A stretch of 14,937 nucleotides of DNA from CAZLYK01 sp964563495 (GTDB taxonomy: Bacteria > Acidobacteriota > Blastocatellia > RBC074): contig CAZLYK010000139.1 of NCBI GenBank assembly GCA_964563495.1, positions 1 to 14,937 on the forward strand. Reading direction: 5' to 3'. This document shows, one piece after another, positions 8,283-12,644 of the stretch. The notes beneath the pieces are model-generated. The model worked only from the letters and a program-made list of their open reading frames with translations, did no database searches and was not told where the DNA came from. Numbering within the stretch: position 1 is the first letter of the stretch; each line of letters begins with the position of its first letter. The translations under genes and the position numbers were made by a program.

Positions 8283-8320
8283 ATTCGACAAAGCAGACTC
8301 TATTTGCTGCTTTGTCGAAT
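8283..8320. promoter_or_regulatory. Palindromic operator overlapping the padR promoter
   Basis: Perfect 14-bp arms, ATTCGACAAAGCAG (8283-8296) and its complement CTGCTTTGTCGAAT (8307-8320), surround a 10-nt centre that contains the -10 box. The arms cover the promoter spacer and the expected transcription start. PadR dimers bind palindromes of this kind, and the position would block RNA polymerase. Binding by this PadR is inferred. Confidence 0.75.
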
Positions 8321-8325
8321 GTCAA
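8297..8325 (-). promoter_or_regulatory. Sigma-70 promoter of the padR-permease operon
   Basis: On the minus strand a perfect -35 TTGACA (8320-8325) and a -10 TAGAGT (8297-8302) are separated by exactly 17 bp, ending about 28 nt upstream of the PadR ATG. Confidence 0.75.
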
Positions 8326-8339
8326 CAAGAGAGGAGAAA

Positions 8340-8549
8340 ATGATGATGGAAGAAAACAACAAACACTTTTCACCACGTGCGACGCTCGCGGCCATCGGTC
8401 TGAAAATCACGGCGCTGGGCCTCCTCGCCCCGATCAAGGAGAAGGTCAGAATCACAAGCGGAGTAGAATTCTCTACTGAGCGATCCGGGCCATGCGGCAG
8501 CCCACTGGGGCGGCTTTCCTCTGATTTGACTATTTGCTGCCCGTCTTAA
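8340..8549 (+). pseudogene. Transposase-like N-terminal remnant
   Basis: A 69-codon ORF with an excellent ribosome site (GAGGAG just before ATG). Residues ~5-37, with FSPRATLAAIGLKITALGLL and APIKEKVRI, resemble the beginning of a family of insertion-sequence transposases that I recall from cyanobacteria, Chloroflexi and Acidobacteriota. After IKEKVRI the resemblance ends and the frame closes about 30 codons later. Transposases of this kind exceed 350 residues, so this is only the front end. It is divergent from padR. I saw no terminal inverted repeats bounding an element here. The assignment rests on pattern memory. Confidence 0.45.
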
Positions 8550-8568
8550 ATAATCAGTGCGCACAAAA

Positions 8569-8928
8569 ATGAAACGATCAAAGAAAGCCAAGGCGGAGGA
8601 GCGTCTGGAACGAAACGCAGCATTGCTCAAGCTGCGGTTCGAAGCGACGATCTATCCCGGTCGCCGAGCGAAGACAAAAGATTGGGCTGATGATCTTGAC
8701 GTCGATCGGGTCCCCGACACCAAGGGTCGAGTACGCGCCCTGATAACCGTCGAGGATTTGGTCAGGCTGCTCGATCAGGGCCTGGAAGTTCGTCTCTACC
8801 GGGCGCACGCTTATGAACCGCTCGATCCGGCATTGATCGTGACAGACAAGTCGTTTAAGCGCTGGCTCGACGAGCAAGTAAGCGCTCTCAAAGCCAATCC
8901 GGGTCCGAAACCTTTTCTCGAACCCTGA
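8569..8928 (+). CDS. Small basic soluble protein upstream of the M14 peptidase, unknown function
   Basis: From the ATG at 8569 the protein has 119 residues; an in-frame GTG at 8557 would add four. Neither start has a good ribosome site. The N-terminus is strongly basic (MKRSKKAKAEERLERNAALL). The middle holds LITVEDLVRLLDQGLEVRLY, likely a strand-helix-strand unit, and the end is helical followed by a Pro-rich tail (NPGPKPFLEP). No signal peptide or membrane segment is visible, and I do not recognise the family. It ends 7 nt before the ATG of the M14 carboxypeptidase, so the two are very probably co-transcribed and may act together. The long ordered frame and GC-rich wobble positions support a real gene. 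Confidence 0.7.
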   Translation: MKRSKKAKAEERLERNAALLKLRFEATIYPGRRAKTKDWADDLDVDRVPDTKGRVRALITVEDLVRLLDQGLEVRLYRAHAYEPLDPALIVTDKSFKRWLDEQVSALKANPGPKPFLEP

Positions 8929-8935
8929 GATCTGA

Positions 8936-10408
8936 ATGTATCGGACGATCGCACAACTCGACGCAGCCATAGATTCGCTGGTTGACACAAGGCCGGACCT
9001 CTGCACTCGCGTAAGCTTGAACAATTCGGTTGAGGGCCGGCCTATCCGTGCTTTGCGTCTGCGGGCTGGCGGCGGTGCAAATCGCCGAGGGGTCCTGATC
9101 GTTGGCGGTATGCATGCTCGGGAATTGATGAACCCGGACGCGATCATCGAGCTCGCGTTTGATCTCGCCCAGGCATATACGAACGAGACCGGCTTGTCAT
9201 ACGGCGGCGCCGAATGGTCTGCTCTCGATGTCAGGATCATGATGGAAACGCTCGACATCTGGATGTTGCCTTGCGCCAATCCCGATGGTCGCCACCATGT
9301 CATGAAACCCGGGGGCGACCGGATGTGGAGAATGAACCGTCGCGACAATCCCAACACACCGTGCGACGGCGTGGATCCTAACCGCAATTGTGACTTCATG
9401 TGGCGCGTCATTGGTCCAACCACGGTTTGCAATCCCTGTTCTACCACGCAAGGTTTTGTCGGCAGTCTGCCGTTTTCCGAGCCCGAATCCAACAATATTC
9501 ACCTGCTTTGTGATGCGCACAGAATAGATGTATTTGTTGATGTCCATTCCTTCAGCGAATTCGTGCTTTTCCCGTGGGGACACGCTCCGACGCAAACAAC
9601 GCAGCCGCTCCCGAATTTCACGAGTCTGCTTATGGGATTTTGTCGACCATTGGATCCTCCGGGGCATCAAGAGTTCATACCGCCGACGGATCAGCTTAAG
9701 TATCAAACGGTCGCAACCCGAGTCGCAGACGTGATCAGGGCCGTGCGCGGTAGGAATTATGTGTTGAAAACCATTTACCAGGTATACAACGGCACGACCA
9801 CCGGGACTGCTTCGGACTATGTATACAGCCGGCACATCGCAAATCCCGCACTCCGAAAAACGTTCGCGTTTGCGTTTGAAACTGGTCCCAATTTGGGACC
9901 GGGAAGAGATCTCGAGTCGTTCCAGCCGGCAGACCCGGAGCCGATCAAGCTTGATACTAAGGCGGGACTCGTCGCGTTGATTCAACAAAGTGTTTGTGCG
10001 ATCGAGTTTATCGGCGAGACGCTTCAGGCAGGAACGGTCCAACCCATCCGCGACGCTCGCGACGAGCTGTTGGTTCCTACCGAAAAAGGCCGTGGTTGGA
10101 TCGAGTTGGTCGCCGGCGTCCAGGCTGAACTGCTTGGGATGGTGCTTTCCGACAAGAAACTTACCAAGCGAGCCATAAGCCTATTATCGCGGGTTCAGAA
10201 GTTGTCAGCGGCGAGGGGAAAGGCCGTCGTCAGCGCCGGCGACGTAGAGGACGGTATTGAGTTCCTTGAGTCGTTGAAATCCCGCGCAACGCGACCTGAA
10301 GTGCGCGAGGCAATTTCCCTTGTTAACCGACAACTCAAAAAAGCCGCTGGACAAACGGTAGAGGCGATTCTCAAAAAGCTCGCCAAATCCAACCCACCGA
10401 CATTGTGA
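8936..10408 (+). CDS. M14-family zinc carboxypeptidase with helical C-terminal extension
   Basis: A 490-residue metallopeptidase. The zinc ligands are H60 and E63 in GGMHARELMNP and H204 in VFVDVHSFSE. Substrate-binding Arg/Asn residues lie in MWRMNRR (R135 equivalent to Arg127 of carboxypeptidase A) and GVDPNRN (N149, R150). The catalytic Glu is E315 in FAFAFETGP. NPDGR is at 115-119. All key residues are present, so the enzyme should be active as a zinc exopeptidase or amidase. There is no signal peptide, unusual since many bacterial M14 enzymes are exported. After residue ~360 comes a 130-residue helical extension rich in Lys/Glu/Leu (EAISLVNRQLKKAAGQTVEA). Its operon partner is the small basic protein upstream. 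A strong terminator follows. The substrate is not evident. Confidence 0.92.
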   Translation: MYRTIAQLDAAIDSLVDTRPDLCTRVSLNNSVEGRPIRALRLRAGGGANRRGVLIVGGMHARELMNPDAIIELAFDLAQAYTNETGLSYGGAEWSALDVRIMMETLDIWMLPCANPDGRHHVMKPGGDRMWRMNRRDNPNTPCDGVDPNRNCDFMWRVIGPTTVCNPCSTTQGFVGSLPFSEPESNNIHLLCDAHRIDVFVDVHSFSEFVLFPWGHAPTQTTQPLPNFTSLLMGFCRPLDPPGHQEFIPPTDQLKYQTVATRVADVIRAVRGRNYVLKTIYQVYNGTTTGTASDYVYSRHIANPALRKTFAFAFETGPNLGPGRDLESFQPADPEPIKLDTKAGLVALIQQSVCAIEFIGETLQAGTVQPIRDARDELLVPTEKGRGWIELVAGVQAELLGMVLSDKKLTKRAISLLSRVQKLSAARGKAVVSAGDVEDGIEFLESLKSRATRPEVREAISLVNRQLKKAAGQTVEAILKKLAKSNPPTL

Positions 10409-10449
10409 TCGGATCGAATGTGCGTTGGCACGATCCGGGAGACAGACCC

Positions 10450-10479
10450 AAAACGGGTGCCACAACGGCGCCCGTTTTT
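10450..10479 (+). terminator. Rho-independent terminator after the M14 gene
   Basis: AAAACGGGTGCC pairs with GGCGCCCGTTTT (one G-T wobble) around a 5-nt loop and is followed by T. An outer AGACC/GGTCT pair (10444-10448 and 10481-10485) extends the stem. The A-run on the left arm means it could also terminate minus-strand transcripts. Confidence 0.88.
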
Positions 10480-10596
10480 CGGTCTACATTCCGTTTACAT
10501 TTTCAGGTTTGACGAATCCAAAATTTCTCCCTGCGGTCATCCCCGCAGCGGCATAGAGTGGCGAGACTTCACATTCACCAGTTCAAGGAGCACACG

Positions 10597-11016
10597 ATGA
10601 AATTGAATCCGCATCTGAACTTTAACGGCAATTGCGCCGACGCCTATCGGTTTTACGAGCAACACCTGGGCGCCAAGACGCTCTTCTCCATCACCTACGG
10701 CGCTTCGCCGATGGCGGGCGAGTTTCCGGCCGGATACGCCGATAAGATCATGCACGCCACGATCGAAATCGGGGATGTCACCGTCATGGGTTCCGACAGC
10801 CCTCCGGGCTATTACCAGAAGCCCGACGGCTTTTGCGTCTCACTCAGCTTTGATCATGTCGCCGAAGCCGAGCGCGTCTTCAATGCGCTGGCGGAAAACG
10901 GCCAGGTGAACATGCCGTTGCAGCAAACGTTCTGGGCAAAGAAGTTCGGCATGTTGATCGATCAATTCGGCATCCCGTGGATGGTCAATTGCAGCGAAGC
11001 AACTCCCAGTAGTTGA
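10597..11016 (+). CDS. PhnB-like VOC (glyoxalase/bleomycin-resistance fold) protein
   Basis: From the ATG at 10597 the protein has 139 residues; an upstream in-frame start at 10558 lacks a ribosome site, while AAGGAG stands 6 nt before 10597. The sequence shows the PhnB-like pattern: LNPHLNFNGNCADAYRFYEQ at the start, GEFPAGYADKIMHATIEIGD, TVMGSDSPPGY, SLSFDHVAEAERVFNALAEN, MPLQQTFWAKKFGMLIDQFG and IPWMVNC at the end. These are paired beta-alpha-beta-beta-beta modules of the vicinal oxygen chelate fold. Members are often annotated as 3-demethylubiquinone methyltransferase-like but mostly lack proven activity. Despite the PhnB name, no phosphonate genes are nearby. It is transcribed alone, behind the M14 terminator. 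Confidence 0.92.
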   Translation: MKLNPHLNFNGNCADAYRFYEQHLGAKTLFSITYGASPMAGEFPAGYADKIMHATIEIGDVTVMGSDSPPGYYQKPDGFCVSLSFDHVAEAERVFNALAENGQVNMPLQQTFWAKKFGMLIDQFGIPWMVNCSEATPSS

Positions 11017-11037
11017 TCTCCGGCGATAAAATATGGC

Positions 11038-11067
11038 TTGACTCATTCGGATGGATTGCAGTATAAG
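11038..11067 (+). promoter_or_regulatory. Sigma-70-like promoter upstream of the tRNA region
   Basis: TTGACT (11038-11043) and TATAAG (11062-11067) are spaced by 18 bp. The predicted start falls in the palindrome at 11071-11102. It could drive the tRNA array about 400 nt downstream or an unrecognised RNA in between. Confidence 0.5.
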
Positions 11068-11070
11068 CTG

Positions 11071-11102
11071 TATCGATCGAATAATAAGTTACTCGATCGA
11101 TA
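11071..11102. repeat. 10-bp palindrome over the expected transcription start
   Basis: TATCGATCGA and TCGATCGATA flank a 12-nt AT-rich spacer directly after the -10 box at 11062. It may be an operator. The arms are partly self-complementary CGATCG, which weakens the case. Confidence 0.45.
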
Positions 11103-11470
11103 ACAAAAGTAATTTTTCAGAATTTTCAAATAGTTATGAAGCTCAAAGGACATAAAAACTTGGTATCCAGCGGCGCAACGTCGATGCATTGTTGGCGTCC
11201 GTGTGCTGGTATGTTCTTCGGGTTTAACTCCCACATATCAGCCACTAAGGTTACGCTGCGAGGCAGAGATCGATTCGCCGATAACGTCGCCAAAAACATC
11301 GAAAGCTTATTCGGCATTCATAGCCTCGATCGGCGTCAATAATCTCGCGGGAGTGGATGTTCCCGCTCCCCAAAATCCAGAGACAAAACAGTTACAGGGT
11401 TTTCAGGTCGAGCGGGTGAGCTTTTGCGTTAAACGCGCGTAGGCGCTTGCTCTTTCGCTGTTCGTCTTGG
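11103..11470. other. Stretch without a convincing gene ahead of the tRNA array
   Basis: AT-rich at first and then mixed. Short ORFs on both strands have no ribosome sites or recognisable content. One hairpin (GCGGGA 11347-11352 with TCCCGC 11361-11366) is present but lacks a T-run. With a good promoter upstream, the stretch could be the leader of the tRNA transcript or an undescribed small RNA. I see nothing decisive. Confidence 0.4.
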
Positions 11471-11563
11471 CCCGAGAAGGCCGACCAGGCAGTGTGGGTC
11501 GGCGGTAGTCTGTAAAACTATTGTAGCTAATGCCGCAAGCAAGTTCGATTCCTGCTCTCGGGA
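11471..11563 (+). tRNA. tRNA-Tyr(GUA), with an abnormal D arm
   Basis: A perfect 7-bp acceptor stem (CCCGAGA with TCTCGGG, discriminator A), an anticodon stem GTAGT/ACTAT with loop CTGTAAA (anticodon GUA at 11512-11514), a 17-nt variable region as expected for Tyr, and a T arm with loop TTCGATT and one A-C mismatch. The D arm is odd: GCCGACC and GGTCGGC can form seven pairs where three or four are normal, and position 8 is A instead of U. CCA is not encoded. It may be a divergent mobile-element tRNA or partly decayed. Confidence 0.65.
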
Positions 11564-11580
11564 TTCGTGTGTTTGTTAAT

Positions 11581-11653
11581 GGGTGCGTGGTGTAACTGGC
11601 TAACACCTCGGTCTCCAGAACCGATGATCCGGGTTCAAATCCTGGCGCTCCCG
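11581..11653 (+). tRNA. tRNA-Trp(CCA)
   Basis: Acceptor GGGTGCG/CGCTCCC with a single T-T mismatch at position 4, D stem GTGT/ACAC with a GG-containing loop, anticodon stem TCGGT/ACCGA with loop CTCCAGA (anticodon CCA), and T arm CCGGG/CCTGG around TTCAAAT. The discriminator is G as usual for Trp. CCA is not encoded. It lies 17 nt after tRNA-Tyr. Confidence 0.88.
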
Positions 11654-11722
11654 CTCAATTACTTGAAGCTACTTGTAACTGGAGGAGGGTAACAAAGATA
11701 AAAAAAGTAACAAACTGGTTAC

Positions 11723-11805
11723 AGAGGGCTAGCCTAATTGGTAAGGCTGTAGTCTTGAAAACTACCGAGCATTGTCTCTTCAGGGTTCGAGTCCCTCCTC
11801 CGGCA
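11723..11805 (+). tRNA. tRNA-Ser(UGA)-like gene with a non-pairing acceptor stem
   Basis: The D arm (GCCT/AGGC around AATTGGTA, preceded by the normal T-A), the anticodon arm (GTAGT/ACTAC, loop CTTGAAA, anticodon UGA), a 15-nt variable arm with a GAG/CTC stem, and a T arm with loop TTCGAGT all point to a class II tRNA-Ser. The seven bases at the 5' end (AGAGGGC) do not pair with the expected 3' acceptor strand (CTCCGGC), so the ends are approximate and the gene may be decayed. Its anticodon arm is almost the same as that of the Tyr gene in this array. Confidence 0.5.
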
Positions 11806-11824
11806 TTGAGAGGCATTGAATCGC

Positions 11825-11898
11825 GGGGCGTTGGGCAAGCTGGTTAAGCCGTCAGTCTTTCAAGCTGAAGATCGCGGGTTCGAATCCCGCACGCCCTA
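11825..11898 (+). tRNA. tRNA-Glu(UUC)
   Basis: Acceptor GGGGCGT/ACGCCCT (first pair G-T), D arm GGC/GCC with AAGCTGGTTAA loop, anticodon stem TCAGT/GCTGA with loop CTTTCAA (anticodon UUC), T stem GCGGG/CCCGC around TTCGAAT, discriminator A. All arms fold. The G-U first pair differs from typical bacterial tRNA-Glu. CCA is not encoded. Confidence 0.88.
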
Positions 11899-11907
11899 TT
11901 GAACTCG

Positions 11908-11963
11908 ACTTTGTCCATTTCGTAATGACGGCGCTTTCGCCGTCATTACGAAATGGACAAAGT
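11908..11963. repeat. Perfect 26-bp inverted repeat with a 4-nt loop
   Basis: The arms 11908-11933 and 11938-11963 are exact reverse complements (26 bp, no mismatch), separated by CTTT. It sits between tRNA-Glu and tRNA-Lys, 9 nt after one and 5 nt before the other, with no T-run. It may be a processing hairpin, a miniature mobile element or an assembly fold-back. Confidence 0.95.
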
Positions 11964-11968
11964 TTGGC

Positions 11969-12042
11969 GGGTCCGTGGCCAAACTGGATAAGGCAACGGC
12001 CTTTTAAGCCGTGGATTGTGAGTTCGAATCTCACCGGACCCA
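11969..12042 (+). tRNA. tRNA-Lys(UUU)
   Basis: Perfect acceptor GGGTCCG/CGGACCC, D stem GCC/GGC, anticodon stem ACGGC/GCCGT with loop CTTTTAA (anticodon UUU), T stem GTGAG/CTCAC around TTCGAAT, discriminator A. A fully canonical tRNA. CCA is not encoded. Confidence 0.95.
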
Positions 12043-12060
12043 TCAAGTTGTTTGACCCCT

Positions 12061-12114
12061 GCTCCCGTAGCTCAATCGGCCGCAGCGGCAGGCTTATACC
12101 CTGTGAGCGCCGGA
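12061..12114 (+). pseudogene. Truncated tRNA, anticodon UAU (Ile), 5' three quarters only
   Basis: GCTCCCGTAGCTCAATCGG is a standard tRNA start. A D arm follows with three good pairs, then an anticodon arm GCAGG/CCTGT with loop CTTATAC (anticodon UAU, Ile) and a variable loop GAGCG. The T stem begins (CCGG) but no T loop or matching acceptor CGGGAGC follows; the sequence runs into an ORF instead. The tRNA is cut in its T arm. It starts 18 nt after tRNA-Lys, so it was probably the next member of the array. Confidence 0.65.
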
Positions 12115-12333
12115 TCAGTCGACGAGCGCATCGCGGAATACCGGGAAGCGCTTCGCCAAGATCCCGACCGCGCGGGATGGTTCAGATTTATCGGCGGCCT
12201 TCCAGACGGTGGGGCCGATGAACCTCGCGATGATCAGATCAAGAGCGGGATGGAGTATTACCATCGTGAACGCCGGCGCCAAAGGGAAGTGCACGAGGCC
12301 ATCGTAAAATTGCGCGCGGCGCAGCGCGGTTAA
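12103..12333 (+). CDS. Small charged orphan ORF fused to the truncated tRNA
   Basis: An open frame of about 76 codons if GTG 12103 is used; it can be extended to a TTG at 12052 through the tRNA remnant. The sequence is soluble and charged, with VDERIAEYREALRQDPDRAG, FIGGLPDGGADEPRDDQIKS and a C-terminal helix with YYHRERRRQREVHEAIVKLR. It looks like real protein but I do not recognise it, and no ribosome site is present. The true 5' end was probably lost in the event that cut the tRNA. It may be a fragment of a phage or element gene. Confidence 0.4.
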   Translation: MSAGSVDERIAEYREALRQDPDRAGWFRFIGGLPDGGADEPRDDQIKSGMEYYHRERRRQREVHEAIVKLRAAQRG

Positions 12334-12419
12334 TGGAAGCCCCGGTCTTAGTCGGTGGGAAGGTATATGCGCGAAACACCAAGGGCGATGTAGTTTCCGT
12401 GGATTTGCGCAGCAAGTGA
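12333..12419 (+). pseudogene. C-terminal scrap of a PQQ-type beta-propeller protein
   Basis: Twenty-eight codons read MEAPVLVGGKVYARNTKGDV and then VSVDLRSK before a stop. This is the typical last blade of PQQ-like quinoprotein/beta-propeller proteins (PVxxGGKVYxRNxxGDVVxxDL). The ATG overlaps the preceding stop (TAATG) and has no ribosome site, so it is most likely a leftover 3' end and not a small gene. A full protein would have 400 or more residues. Confidence 0.5.
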
Positions 12420-12578
12420 GCTTGTTGACGGCCCGCGAGCGCTGCAATCGCTCAAAAAGAGTAAATATATAAAACGCAGCTAAAGGTCAAGAAAGAGCCG
12501 ACTGCTACCATGCGGCCAAGATTTTTTCCTTCGCCGGCATTAGAATCCATGCTGTCGTCTAACTCCTGGCAAGAGAAG

Positions 12579-12596
12579 GGCGCCTGCTCAGGCGCC
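12579..12596. terminator. GC-rich hairpin, terminator-like but without a T-run
   Basis: GGCGCCT (12579-12585) pairs with AGGCGCC (12590-12596) around GCTC. It separates the scrap-rich stretch from the GH3 gene. The sequence after it is TATTCAACC, so termination efficiency is doubtful. Confidence 0.35.
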
Positions 12597-12644
12597 TATT
12601 CAACCGATCAGTTGCACAATTAGATGGAGCACTGGGGGCAAACC

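Noticed and set aside
8578..9495. 305-codon minus-strand frame opposite the M14 gene
   Set aside because: The plus strand carries all M14 catalytic motifs in this region; the minus frame shows none and is low-quality mirror sequence.
9884..9900. Inverted repeat GGTCCCA-ATT-TGGGACC
   Set aside because: It lies inside the M14 coding sequence at the catalytic Glu motif and is explained by the encoded residues (TGPNLGP).
11190..11260. tRNA-like T arm (GGG TTTAACT CCC) near 11220
   Set aside because: The loop does not follow the TTCRANY pattern and no matching acceptor, D or anticodon arm could be placed around it.
11136..11342. 68-codon plus-strand frame between the PhnB-like gene and the tRNA array
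   Set aside because: No ribosome site, no recognisable motif and mixed composition; a competing minus-strand frame looks equally arbitrary.
12437..12453. Hairpin GAGCG-CTGCAAT-CGCTC as a terminator
   Set aside because: The stem is only 5 bp and is followed by A-rich and not T-rich sequence on the plus strand.
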